From Papiliotrema nemorosa (lineage: Eukaryota > Basidiomycota > Tremellomycetes > Tremellales > Rhynchogastremaceae), in NCBI GenBank assembly GCA_032158125.1, contig JASKOT010000026.1:62001-126000 (forward strand): a stretch of 64,000 bases of DNA, written 5' to 3'. Position numbers and translations under genes: made by a program. Of this stretch, positions 45,658-56,859 are shown piece after piece. Under the pieces are notes generated by a model, which had not been told where the DNA came from, searched no databases, and saw only the letters and a program-made list of their open reading frames with translations. Position 1 is the stretch's first letter; each line of letters begins with the position of its first letter.

Positions 45658-46862
45658 TTATGGAACTTCGGCCTGAAATTTGAACTTCCTCTCGTCTGCC
45701 CCTCGGACCGCCTCCCCTCGTTCGTCTTGTACAAAAATGTCCCTCTCGACAAATGTCACCTCGCCGTCATCCCCGACCAATATCACTGTGGTCACTCTCG
45801 TACCATACCACCTGCCATTCTCCCCATCTTTGATCTTCGCATCCGGGTTGGAACCCAGCCTGACGGGATGGAGACAGGTACATTTGCTCAGATCCGCAAT
45901 CGAATCCAAAGGCTTGGTCTGTCTGTCATGGGGTCAGACCTTAATTGACGGCACTGAAAAGGACTCACTGCAACATCTCCATCATCCGTTCAATGAGCTG
46001 ATCCTCGTCTTCCTTGCCTTCTGTCCATTCGTGCAAGGTTCGACACATACTCGCCTCACCCTTGGTCACTTTCGGCCAAGGTTGACTCAACGGTGTATTG
46101 CTCAGTCCCACACACTCTCCCACTCTCTTCGGAGTCTCCCCCTCTTGGTCCGGTAAGGGCGACGGGACCCTTGAAGGTGAATGTATATCCATGATGGTAG
46201 GTCCGGGTCGATTACTCAGGTATCCCACTTCAGGTTTACCCCATGTATCTGAGCCGACAACACTGAGGCAGCCCATCTGGGTCGCAGGACGAGGAGGATG
46301 AAGGTGGAACAGGAGGAGATTGAATCCTTCGTATTGGTCTGCTTGCGGTTGATGCTCTGTGAGGTGGTCGTGCACTGATTTGTTGGTAGAATTGGGTGAA
46401 GGCGCGAGGAAGTCTTTGAGCAGAAGTCCACGAGAAGGAGCATTGGCAGGGGTAGGAACTGGAGGGATCGGGATGTTCGTGCTGTTGGCATCAGTCACCG
46501 CCTGAGCCTGACAGACGTAGGAGTAGTAATATCAGGATGAATCAACTCACAGGACGGCGATGCGGAGATCACGAGTCATGCCGAGCCAAGTCCCACCTAC
46601 AGGAATGCCCTTGTCCCGTCCTGACAACACCCAGGGCTCCTGATGAATGTGATCAGTCGAGCTGTGCCCTTTCGCGGAGTCGGGAGAGTCCAAGGGAGCA
46701 AAGGTGTGCCATGCAGCGGGTAATGTCGGTCGATCGAGGTATTCATCCCGATTCGACGCGAGGATCCTGAGGGTGTCAGCGGTGCCCAGCAATCTCACGG
46801 GTGAAGTGCTAAGCTTACAGCTTGTAGCCCGGATGAGTGAGAGTGTAGAATACAATACACAT
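45658..46862 (-). CDS. TANGO2/NRDE family protein
   Basis: Member of the TANGO2 (NRDE) family, an Ntn-hydrolase-like fold linked to Golgi organisation and lipid or haem handling. Exons 46819-46862, 46551-46766, 45969-46481 and 45658-45922 give 345 residues. The start MCIVFYTLTHPGYKLILASN is typical, with Cys2 the family's conserved N-terminal Cys, followed by RDEYLDRPT, VLSGRD, GGTWLGMT and AVLTNIP. The last motif needs intron 2 to end at 46482. The C-terminal block is WYGTRVTTVILVGDDGEVTF then VER. The internal segment is Pro-rich. Confidence 0.88.
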
Positions 46863-46941
46863 GGTGAGTTACAGGTCGTAGGTCCCGTTAAGTCCGTTCA
46901 GCCCTCGAGAAGGGGTCTATCCGCTTGTATCGTATGAAAGC

Positions 46942-47163
46942 TCAAGGACGTAGATGATGAAGGACACTTAGGCCGGTATCGTACAGGAGATTATATCCAG
47001 AGTCGAAGCAAGATCCTGGGTAATTCGCACGATTCAACTCGTCCCACCGGCCCTTTGTCCCTCGACAACGCACAAGATACCCTTTGTCTCGACCGATGAT
47101 CTCGCAATTCTCGCAAGAACCACCAATCTCGTACGCTTCTTTCCACAAGTCGAGTGATGTAAC
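46942..47163 (-). CDS. CVNH-like terminal exon, gene incomplete
   Basis: Open 74-codon exon preceded by a GTTGAC branch-like site and GATAG acceptor at 47164. It encodes VTSLDLWKEAYEIGGSCENC, then YLVRCRGTKGRW and a NYPGSC...LLYD segment, similar in layout to a cyanovirin-N homology domain (paired Cys, C...GxW, N...G.L). No upstream exon with a start or signal peptide could be joined; a hydrophobic stretch ITVIAFIVAA lies just upstream in another frame. It may be a broken or misread gene. Confidence 0.3.
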   Translation of the reverse strand, partial: VTSLDLWKEAYEIGGSCENCEIIGRDKGYLVRCRGTKGRWDELNRANYPGSCFDSGYNLLYDTGLSVLHHLRP

Positions 47164-47748
47164 CTATCCCCCTTGTCAACCCAGGTGGTCCCGAGCTTTG
47201 ATGTCCGATCTGAAGGCGATTATTGGTTTGCGCTGCGACGATGAATGCGATGACAGTGATATGTTCAGATTCGCAAGATCATCTAATCTCTGGAATATCG
47301 TAACCGCCAATTGCCGGCGCGTCATAAGGAGACCTTTTCAAAGACGACTTTGGAACATCCCCCATATGCACCCATATCCAATATACGGGCTTGCGCTCAT
47401 CGTAGGTACCACCAGGGACGATTCTCTCGCTGCAAAGCACTGCCGCGCGACCCGGCGCCGTTTCGCTTCTCCACAGCAGCAGTGAACACATCAAGCTCAT
47501 TGAGCACAGAGCTCTCCGGGGGTGTTCAGTAGCGCATAATACCGGAGCTCACGGTGCGGTCCGATCTCTGAGGAGGAAAAGCACAAGTAGTCAGGTTTCG
47601 CCAAAGACGAGAATGCAAAACCGATCAATCTAGACGATCGCGGTCATTGATACTTGCTTGCATTTCGGGTTCGGACACGTTGATTACTGAGACTAGGCTA
47701 GACTTTACTCGGATTGGCTATGTCGTGCTGCTGAGCCACAACGGTCAA
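47164..47748. other. Region between CVNH-like exon and HNT1
   Basis: Several short open frames on the reverse strand; some could be 5' exons of the CVNH-like gene, but no chain closes in phase. Confidence 0.35.
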
Positions 47749-48621
47749 TCACAACTTGCTCTTCATCTCTTCGAAGATCTTTTGAATATCATCTTTCGAC
47801 AGCTACTCATCAGTACGCGCAGCGGGGTAAATTGGGTGTTTGACACAAACATCTTTCTGGGCTAAGTAGATATATCAGCGCCTGCGATGCGTATTCGTTT
47901 GAGAGACTTACTTGGCCAGCCAATGACGAGACCCTCCTTGTCGCCTGCATCGGCGGGTTTGGGGATGACATGGAAATGGACATGGTCGACGACCTGGGGA
48001 TTGAGTTGGCTAGATCCCACTATAACTGCTCGAGATTCCAATCAGCTTACTTGATGAGCCGGTCTTCCATTGTTCTAGGCATGAGTACTCCTCAGTCGAA
48101 CAGTGGGCACGGCGATACTCACTTGAAGGATGTTGTAGTTCTCGGCGCCCTCACAAATCAGCTGGCCCTTGTTGACAATTCGACCGATGGCTTACCGTCG
48201 CAATGGCCAGTTTCTTCAAAGTTGGCACGATATCAGCCATCTGATCATCCGGCAGATCGGTCAACTTGGCAGCGTGGTCTAAATGTCAACTCATACCCCG
48301 TTTCTCTCAATCAATCGGTGGGCATATAGACGTACACTTCGGAATGACGAGACAATGACCACGAGCAATCGGTCCGATGTCCATGAATGCAAACACGGTC
48401 TCAGTCTCCAAAAGTTTCATCCTATGCTTTCAGCCCTCCTTCCCGGTTATCGTGCTCGAGAGAACGTACGAAGGGATCTCGCCTACCCGTCAGTACCAAG
48501 AAGTGCGCAAGACGGATCAACTCACCCTTGACGATCTTGCAGAAAATGCAGCTGCGAACGTTAGCTATGCCGCCGTTCTCCCACTGCCGCTGATCAATGC
48601 TTACCTTGCGAGGGAGTTCAT
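47749..48621 (-). CDS. HNT1: HIT family nucleotide hydrolase (HINT/Hnt1) in ten exons
   Basis: Purine nucleoside phosphoramidase of the HINT branch. Ten exons (48605-48621, 48526-48551, 48470-48482, 48336-48421, 48196-48278, 48123-48149, 48051-48074, 47912-47993, 47851-47861, 47749-47802) sum to 141 codons in exact phase, 140 residues. Exons of 17, 26, 13, 27, 24 and 11 bases occur. Motifs: CIFCKIVKGEIPS, ETVFAFMDIGPIARGHCLVI (split as ETVFAFMDIGP and IARGHCLVIPK), NYNILQNNG and the catalytic HVHFHVIPK triad. The end LSKDDIQKIFEEMKSKL is the family tail and confirms the last intron. Its start lies 185 bases from the divergent start of the dolichyldiphosphatase gene. Confidence 0.9.
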
Positions 48622-48806
48622 GGTAATTGTTGATGAGCAGACGAAAGTTGACTGAACAAGTCGAGATCCACAACTAAGCCCGGCTATACGGGGCAACCTG
48701 TCCTTTTGACCGAGGTTCATTTCGGTCGCAAACTCCCTCCATCAACTGGCCTACACGTCAATAGATCAAGGATTGTTGTAAATCACCTCGACGGGCCATT
48801 GCAAGC

Positions 48807-49630
48807 ATGTCGACAGCTTCTGCGCTGTCCCCATTACCCGCGCTGAAATCCTTCGGTCTCACACATATCCTATACGACCCTTCTCACCCGAAATACCTCT
48901 CTTTGCCCCTCACTCTCCTCTCGCTCTCCCCCATATTCCTGTTCGTCTCTTACTTCACTCTTGTCATCTTTGACCGGCGAATCACAGTTCTAAATTTAGC
49001 TCTAGGGAGTATCGCCAATGAAGTGTTATCTTTCGGCTTGAAGAGGATATGGAAGGGAGATAGACCGTACGTCGGTATGGGCGTTATAGGCGATGGATAT
49101 GGAATGCCCAGTAGTCATTCGCAAGCCGCGGGATTTCTCGTGGCTTGGGGTATAGGATACGCATTGACGATGGAGAAGAGAAGGTCTGCTGCTCTGGTCA
49201 TCCCTGGAACCGCTGTTTCAGGCAGGAGCCAAGGTGCAGTGGTAGTTGGGCAAATCCGGACAGGGGTTTACGTCCTTGGATTGGTATTGTGGTCGCTGCT
49301 GACTGCATACTCCAGGTGAGTCGAGCTCTTTACGCAAGGATTGACGCAAGGTATTATCTGCTGTATCATACGCCTCTACAAATCGTCGCGGGATATGTCG
49401 TAGGGCTGGCGTTCGGTGCAATCGAATTCATCCTAACCGAATACATTCCACTACATCGCCCTTCCTCCCCCTTGGGCAAGCTGCGGAGCTTCGAGGTGTG
49501 GTTATGGGAAGGCATAGGGGGAGTGGGTGGATGGAGTCTAGGTGGCACACCTGGGGGATGGGGCGAAGGACCTTTCATCGTGAAGACAAACGGTGATCCC
49601 AACATTTCTGCAAAGTCGAAACGAGCCTGA
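48807..49630 (+). CDS. CAX4: Dolichyldiphosphatase (Cax4/Cwh8)
   Basis: ER-membrane PAP2-type phosphatase that converts dolichyl diphosphate to dolichyl phosphate for N-glycosylation. Exons 48807-49315 and 49351-49630 give 262 residues; the intron is just 35 nt. The three PAP2 motifs are LKRIWKGDRP, MPSSHSQ and SRYYLLYHTPLQIVAGYVVG, the last formed only across the splice. There are about four to five hydrophobic helices (for example LTLLSLSPIFLFVSYFTLVI). The C-terminal tail after EYIPLHRP faces the cytosol or lumen and is Gly/Trp rich. Confidence 0.9.
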
Positions 49631-49810
49631 TGCATGAAAGGTGCACTGGACACATGGCAGCAACGCTTGAAGCTAGCTGATGTTATGACTGGGCGCTGGA
49701 CTATAATTCATTGCATAAGTCATCTTCTTATTTCAGAAGGTATATCCTGCTACTATACAAAAGTCACAGTCGAGCTACAGCTCCGGCACGACGTATAGGT
49801 TGGAGTACAC

Positions 49811-50503
49811 CTAGTTCGAGTTGAGCTCAGTCTTGGCGTGTCCCTTGGCTAACTTTGTCAGCTCTGTGTACAGATGAAATATCTTCAGCAGCTCACACTC
49901 CTGGGCGTTCCCTTTTGCTTGTTGAGCGCTGTCACCGGTGATGGCACCGACAATCGAGTCTTTCTTTCCCTCGATTCGGTCTCCCACACCTTCGACGAAC
50001 CCCTGTGCTTTGGCGGCTTTAATCTCTGCTTCTCCCTGACTTGTTAGATGCTGTAATCACTGGAGACTGGGAAAGTACCTTGGCGTGTCGCTCCTTTCCG
50101 TCGGTGGTCCAAGAGGAAGGCTCAGAAGAACCCCCAACAGCCTGGTAGCCGGCCTCGATAGCGGAACCGACAAGCTCCTCGACTTGTCCGACAATGGAGT
50201 TGATCTGCAGAGTCAGCATCGTAAAGCAATGGTGCGAGACTTGTGGGTAGAAGTGAGGAAGCCGAGTCACGGTGGCGGTCTGAGCGTCGGGCCCTTCACA
50301 CCCCATTGCCCAGACAGACTGGCACGTCACGGTACTTGAACTGCGCCCCATGAAGGACAGCTGAAGGCCTCGTGAGGTAAAGGAAGCAGAGGGTTGGCGG
50401 CCACCCAGGGAGAAATGAAGCCTTTCCCTGATGGCCCAAGAAGGATGGAGGAAGATGCTGGACTCACTTGACCGTTGGTCTTGGATGGCCCGTCAGAAGA
50501 CAT
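49811..50503 (-). CDS. CsbD-like stress protein (Hmp1-type)
   Basis: Small, very hydrophilic CsbD/UPF0337-like protein; the Ustilago relative Hmp1 was described as binding mismatched and cruciform DNA, other members are general stress proteins. Exons 50468-50503, 50331-50360, 50079-50204, 49897-50035 and 49811-49848 give 122 residues. It starts [12 protein letters not shown]. The two CsbD-type repeats are [20 protein letters not shown] with [19 protein letters not shown], and [18 protein letters not shown] with QQAKGNAQE. The second exon is uncertain: a 15-base exon at about 50331 with acceptor GCGCAG also keeps phase. Confidence 0.78.
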
Positions 50504-51000
50504 TGTGATGTGTTTGAGTTGTGGTATAAGTTGCTGGGTAGTTGCGTGTGGTGTGTCTGAGCTGTTGAGAGTGATGAGAAGAAGAGAAACACGTTTCCCT
50601 CCCCCGTTGTGGCCATATATATATACCATTCTCAAGACATAGCCCGGCGGGGGACGCGGTGTGGTGGTGGCGGGCATATATATCGACGACGTCATAGATT
50701 GCGGGTGGCGAGTGATGGTGCCTTAATAAGAAAATGACGTTTTTGCTTCCGCTTTCCCCTAATGTTCAGCTGACTTCGCCTCCAAACCACGTCGATCATT
50801 TCGGATGGGACAGCAAGTAGATCTCTCGTAGAATGGTCGAGAAGGAGCGACATTGAAGCGACGCATCATTCACTCCAGGACGTATCGAGAAATGCCCCTC
50901 AAAATAGTACCATCGCAGAGTGAAGTTCCCGTTCGGCACATGCTCCTGACTCTACCCTGGACGGACTGGCGTCAACCCTTGTCCACCTGGGACATTCCAT
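50504..51000. other. Promoter of the CsbD-like gene
   Basis: Holds the TATA box at 50614-50624 and CCCCT motifs near 50755 and 50894; no gene seen. Confidence 0.45.
50614..50624 (-). promoter_or_regulatory. TATA box of the CsbD-like gene
   Basis: TATATATATA about 110 bases upstream of the ATG at 50503; CCCCT stress-element-like motifs lie farther upstream. Confidence 0.55.
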
Positions 51001-51780
51001 TCACCCATACGCAAGACTAGGTCCGACACTCCATGCTGCAGAGGCATTATAACTCGCAAGAGCCGAGGATGTCAACGTCGTGTTTGATCCGCTCCCAGCA
51101 GGAGGAGACTTTGGAATATACACTGGATTTGTAGGTCCCGCCTTGCCTCCACCCATGGTTGTGATAGGGTCTTTGGTATCTCGGATCCAGATGGGAGTAT
51201 CGGCATAAGGCACATCTTTAGAGTCCCAAGGGATCCTTCGGAGTGCTCAGCCTCCGACAGATTGGATGTTGTGGAACTCACGGGTAGCCATCGAAGGTGA
51301 TCAAGTCGATCCCCAGCACTGCCCGTGTCAGCTTTCTACCTTCAACGGCGGATTTCCAGCTCGCTAAGTCGATCGGTGTGTGGGCCATTGTTCACCTCGT
51401 TGAACGTGAACATCCGATGAGCACCTTGCTCCACTTCCGCAGTGAACAGGGTATAGTTGACAACTTCGGATGCGCTGTACCCGTCGAGATAGGCTTTGAG
51501 CGGCTGTGCGGGATCGTCGCCGATCATAGCAGAGTATTGACCGTGACAGACGATCAGATTCCACTTTCATATGGTACTATAAGCGCTCACTTGTTCCTGA
51601 TCGTACCGAAGATTGTTATTTTGGTCTCAACAAAATTAACCCCCAGATACGCACGATCAACAACCGTCATCGAGTGTAATACGGCTTGAGACTTGGTTTG
51701 CCTTGATCCTTGTATACTGCTGATTGCTTTAACCGATCCCCTTGATAACGAATGTACGGGGAGGTGTCGTCCATGACCAT
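51001..51780 (-). pseudogene. Decayed secreted beta-sandwich gene
   Basis: Pieces of one protein appear in order on the reverse strand but in changing frames: VMDDTSPYIRYQGD (from 51780), LGVNFVETKITIFGTIRN (to 51591), YLDGYSASEVVNYTLFTAEV then HRMFTFNEVNNGP (about 51530-51342), LGIDLITFDGYPIPWDSKD and a Ser/Ala-rich end (51001-51235). This is the layout of basidiomycete surface proteins with a DDT.PxIxYxG start and TxIFGT core, as in the gene at 56860. Joining the second and third pieces fails by one base with any GT-AG intron, and two other joins need introns of 32 and 28 nt. A signal-peptide-like exon lies at 51855-51931 but in the wrong phase. Confidence 0.45.
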
Positions 51781-52182
51781 CTACTGATTGACGTCCGACA
51801 TGCTAGGCCCGAAGACCACACTGACTATCGTAGTAGGAGCAGACAGTATCTCACGAAGGCTGTGGCTGTTGGAGAATAGCTAGAGCGACAGAGATGGTCC
51901 GCTTCCAGTGCCAAGATACGATGCTGTACATACATTCCGTGCGGCCTGAGCTGAGACTCGATGCTGCCCGACAAGGATGTGGGAGGATTTGGAATGGAGC
52001 CGACAAGATGACTGGCGTAAGAAAGAATAACAAGCAGATGGGTAGAAGGGGAGTGTTTCTAGCTTGCGGATCCGTCAGCAGCCCGCTTTCCATCCGGATA
52101 AAGGAGTGACTGCTCGTGGCTGGACTAGGGGGATATACAGCACAAGAAGGAGTTGTATGAATCCAGGCGGACAAAGCCTGCT

Positions 52183-53762
52183 CTATCTGGCTCTACCTTC
52201 AAGACTCGAAATTCCCACAGTGGAAGAAGCCCGATACAGCTCCGTTTTCCTCCTCTCCTCGTTCTCCCTGACTACATCGGCAAGATAGGTGATTTTGCTC
52301 GGAGAAGCTTTCGGGGCGGTACCGGGTGATGGGCTGGCAAGTGGAATGAGCAATGTCGAAGGTCTTCTGTTATCGTTTCCTAGGGAGAGGTCATGTGACC
52401 CGGCCGCCGAGTTTGTCATGGATGCTGGCAACAGCGTTGAAGGGGGATGCACTGCGGTGCTCACGGACGACTCACCCGGCGACCGCAAGGCATCGTTGTC
52501 TGATTCCAGTGCGATCACGGGTACCGCAAGGTTGACACCAGAATGTGAGAAGTCCTCGAACGTGGGAAGAGGAGACGGTGAGGTAGGCAAAGGGATCGAA
52601 GGGGGGTCCGGAATAGCAGATTTTGGCGAGCGAGGCTCGTCTTGACTTCCTCTGTGTTCGTGCGGGACATTAGGCGCGACATCGTCGGAAGGGAATCCAC
52701 GCCATGCTTCGAGGATTTTGGCTGTACCTTGATCACTATCGGGTGAGAATCCTTCGTAAGGTGATTTGAGGGCTATGGTGGAAATACAAGTGGGTGGTTC
52801 CTGACTCGCTGTTTTGGGCGAGATGGCACTTGGCGTTCGTTGCTTCATGATGGTGATGCTATCCGGTCGTATGGCTTTCTTGTTAGTACTAATTGGCTTT
52901 GGCGGGAATCCAAGCCTGAAGGGGACGGGGGAAGTCAAGTGGACATTCGAGTCTTGCCTCGGTAAGGCAGGGGAGAAAGGGTGAGAAGGGGACAGAGGAG
53001 GACTTTGCATGAGTTCCTGCTCGCCGTATGTCGGGACGTTGACCGATATTTTGGACCGCTCCACTTCCAAACTTCCCTGGCTTGCCGATCTAACTCTCAC
53101 TAGGTCTTCTACTCCTCCCACGCTGACTCGCCGAATATCTAGTACACCTCCCATGGGTTCCGTCAGAATGGAAGGCCGTCTTTCTCCCATCGCCACCTCA
53201 CCGGTGTCCGTCGCCCTCAAGGAAGAATATCTTAGAGACCCTGCACTGGATCTTCGACCACCAAAAGGAAGTGTATCAGACTCTTCGTCTGCTTCTTGAT
53301 GCAACGTCGAAGCGATGGAGTTCACCCGCTGAATTTTATCTGGTTCACCGGGTGTCTGTGACAAACGGCGAACAGTCGTGGTTTTCTCGGCAAAATGGGG
53401 TTGGACAGTGCTCGGACGCTGGATCGTGTCCTCTGGGGTGAAAGATGGATGCTGAAGGGATGAGCTGGATGCTCCAGCTGTAGCGACAGCAGTGGAGATA
53501 CTCGAAGTAGCTGGGTGTTGTCCATGAGCGCAGTGGTCACATCTGGATTGTCGGCGCAACGTCTGAGGAGCAGCGAGTCGACCCCATTCTGCATGTGGGG
53601 TGGGTCTTGTCTTTGGATGATACCTCCTGTAGACTATCGCGAGACCAAATATCACACTGAAGAAGGCAATGGGAGAGGCGACGATTACTGAGCTGTCAGC
53701 ATGAGGTGCATGTGTAGAGGAGATGTCTCACAAGCGATCTTGACCTTATCTGATAGCTCCAT
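52183..53762 (-). CDS. Single-TM protein with long disordered cytosolic tail
   Basis: Exons 53732-53762 and 52183-53687 give 511 residues. A short start (MELSDKVKIA) runs into one TM helix (LIVASPIAFFSVIFGLAIVY) followed by basic RRYHPKTRP, so the long remainder should be cytosolic. The tail is Ser/Pro/Thr rich with many RRxS-type phosphorylation-like sites and ends in a Glu/Arg helix (YLADVVRENEERR). This looks like the TM-plus-tail half of fungal surface proteins that normally carry an extracellular domain first, but no ectodomain exon is seen upstream. No family recognised. Confidence 0.65.
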
Positions 53763-54367
53763 GGTAGACCTCACTGCTCAATGATCTCAGGTTGAAAACT
53801 GTGTTTAGCTGTGGTTTGAAGGACTCCGGTAGATGGAGCAAAGTTGCAAGCCAGGCGAGGAGAGTTGTACAAACGGATGAAAGGAGGATCGACGGTTTTC
53901 TTAGGAGCCTGCAGAAAAAGGTAGGCACCCTTCATCTTGTGAGTGATGCAAGCGTCGCATGCTAGCTTGGTCTCAAATGATTCTCAGTTGGATCATATGA
54001 TAGAATCATAGAAGCAAGTAGGGCTGCTATCCAAGTCCACCCACCACACGATGCCTGCGGCCAGGGCAAGGGGTGCCACATTTGAGTTGTTGTTACGCGT
54101 GTCAACGCTTGGCCCAGCTGTCCAGCTTTCTGCCATCACAGACCATCCTGATCAACTCCCTTCCACATTGGCCGGGTGTAGTACCTCGGCTGCGGCTCAG
54201 CATACCATCCTTGTCGACAAAGTCATCAGTGAAGAACAGATCGACACGCGGTGTGCCCTCGACAGCTTGACGACATGTCGGTCACTTCAGCTTCTCCAGC
54301 TTCTTCATCGAAGTTTCAACCCGTTTCAGCGAGACCGAACCATGCTCGAGGTCTAAGCAGGTCCACA
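53763..54367. other. Divergent promoter region
   Basis: Between the TM-tail gene and CHS5. No ectodomain exons for the TM-tail protein were found here; nothing else recognised. Confidence 0.4.
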
Positions 54368-56558
54368 ATGGAGCGATGTGAGTTCTCCAGTCAGCTACAA
54401 ACAGGACCTAATCGTCTAGTCACGTTCACATTGGGCAAACTCGACGCGGGCATGGTATGTTTTACCGCTGGTTCACCCTGTGCGAGGCTGCTAATCCCAG
54501 GCGATCTTACTTGGACCCAATGCCCATCTTCTCGAATTCCCATCATTGCTACTGCCCACTCCAGCTCCGGGCCAACCACCTCTAGGTCCAGGATCCATTC
54601 TCACTATCACCGTCTCGCGAGATTTACAGGCCGAACAGAAAGCCCACGAAGAGTTCATCGACCTTCAATCGCAGATCCTCGAGTCGTTCTCCACTGAACC
54701 CAAAGCGCCAGTGCTCAAACTTCGCAATGTGACGCAGACGAGTGTATGTGTCGAATGGGAGACTCTGGACCTCGGTTCAGCAGGATTTCGAGGCTTGGAG
54801 ATGTTCAAGAATGGGCAGAGGTGGGGTCGAGTCGGAGGTGACGAGAAGAAGAGCAAGAAGGAGAAGAGTGAATGGAAGACTGGAGGTCTGCAGAGTGGAG
54901 AAGATTATACCTTCCAACTTGTTCTGTGAGATCTCTCCACCCGGTCGCCTGTGCGCGGCAATGGCAATGGGCCAAGCTGACGAACGAGTAAAACCACGGC
55001 AGGAACTCATACCTCAAACGTGATTCGAGTGAGAACTCATACTATGGAGTGAGTGGGCCAGCCGACTGTATCATGTAACGGTGAAGCTGACATGACAGTA
55101 ATCTGACTGGGTTGTACATCCATTTCGGCCCTATACAACCTCCAGCACTCCTCGACCAGCTACGTGAATGCCTGCAAGATATCGATGCTAGAGAATCGCC
55201 CACCTTGGCACTCGATACGACCCACTTTGTGTGCACAACTCCGATAGTAGGGGGAGATGATATGGGCAGAGGAGGATCAATCGATCCGGCTTATCAAGAT
55301 GCGATTAGGGCAAACTTGCCAGTGGTAGGACCAGACTGGTTACTCGCCGTGGCAAGGGATCGCAAGTGAGTTAAGACATTGGCTTGGCGATTAATGCTCA
55401 TAATAGACTTGTACCCATATCAAACTACCTTCTCCCTGCTCCTCCGCCCAATGTCACTCCCGCATCGAATCCTGCTCCGTTCAAACGACCTGAACCGCTC
55501 AAGAGAGCATCATTACCCTTTACCTCGTCCGCACCTTCATCACCAATCCACGAACGACCGGAAGAGATCCGCAGATCTCCTAGTCCGGAGACTATCGCTC
55601 GAATGAGTATGACTGGTTCTGGATCCTCAACCGGGCCGAGCAGAAGTGACTCGATGGATAGGCGGAGGAGCAGGGAAGGCAGCTTGCCAGTCACCGGTCT
55701 CGAACGAAGGAGAAGCGGTGAGGCCCCTGCACCCGAAGTTGTTGCCCGTCCTCGAAGTCCAAAACCAGAAGCAGACGGCAAGCTTGATCGGTGAGTCGGA
55801 TCGTCAAGAATCTTAGCTAACTCGATAGCGGATTCAAATTCCCCTTGAAAACCGATTCAGCGGCCTCATCGCCTACGACTTCGACAGGTCCTCACTCTGC
55901 CCCGGTCAGTGCAACCGTTGCCGGTCCATCAGGCTCGGTCCATCAGACGCAGGAGGACGTCAGTGCGCTCTCGGAGAAGGCACCAACGGAGCCTGATCCG
56001 GCGGTCAATGCAGTCGTAGCGGAGACCGTCTCCGCCGAGCCGGGCGTTATGGACATGCCGCCTACTCCGACAGTCACGGTGACGCCTCCTGCCGAGTCGA
56101 CCGAGACTCTGCCTCTTCCTGACGAGTCCAAAGCGTCAACAATCGATGAAGCCGTCGCGGAGTTCAATGTCGCGGTCGGCAAAGAGCCCGAGAACGAGTC
56201 TACCGAGATGTCGAATCCGGAGACTCAGGTAGACGCGCCGAGCCAAATCATTGAGCCGGTTCTCACGCCTGTGCAAGAGATTCTCAAGGAGGCGGAGGAA
56301 GCCCAGGAATCGACTGAACCCTCCACTCCAGTGATCGATGAAGACACCACCGCCAATAACTCCACCGCGGACCCTTCTAGGGAACCTACCCCATCGCCAG
56401 CTCAGGAATCGACCGATGTGACGGATGCTCCCAAGAAGAAGAAGAACAAGAAGAAGTCCAAGAAGGGCAAAAAAGTGGCGAATGATGCAGCAGAAGCGGA
56501 AGTGGAAGCTGAAGGGCAACCCGATAATCAAGGGATGGACGAGATTGACCTGACGTAG
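54368..56558 (+). CDS. CHS5: Exomer subunit Chs5 (FN3 and BRCT domains)
   Basis: Scaffold of the exomer coat that carries chitin synthase and other cargo from the trans-Golgi to the plasma membrane. Exons 54368-54377, 54420-54454, 54501-54925, 54989-55048, 55099-55365, 55407-55790 and 55829-56558 give 636 residues. The N-terminal dimerisation/Arf-binding part is [20 protein letters not shown] and EFPSLLLP. The FN3 domain (about residues 75-165) reads [17 protein letters not shown] and [16 protein letters not shown]. The BRCT domain follows with LYIHFG and VVGPDWLL. The long C-terminal region is disordered and acidic and ends in a Lys-rich [14 protein letters not shown] stretch, as in other Chs5 proteins. 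Confidence 0.9.
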
Positions 56559-56859
56559 ATCCACAACGCGCCATCAGAACATTATCGATGAGCCACATAT
56601 AATGGATGTTATGGTAGTACTGGCGAATGCGCTTTCCTTTGTACAACTGACTCCCACGCTCATCATTCGACCGGGACCAAGCCGAGCCTGCAGAATCACG
56701 GGGTCAAGATCGACATTTACCACGTCAAAGGAACAGATATGGCTTGCTCAAAGGGATTCGAGGGTGACAGTGGGTCAATTTCATGCACTGACCCGGGTTT
56801 AACGTCTTACCTCTGCTTATTCGTGGCTGGAGTCTGGAGAGCGATTCTGGATCAACACG
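56559..56859. other. Intergenic, start of the GPI-type gene unclear
   Basis: A signal-like frame MDVMVVLANALSFVQL begins at 56602, but it was not possible to join it to the next gene. Confidence 0.35.
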
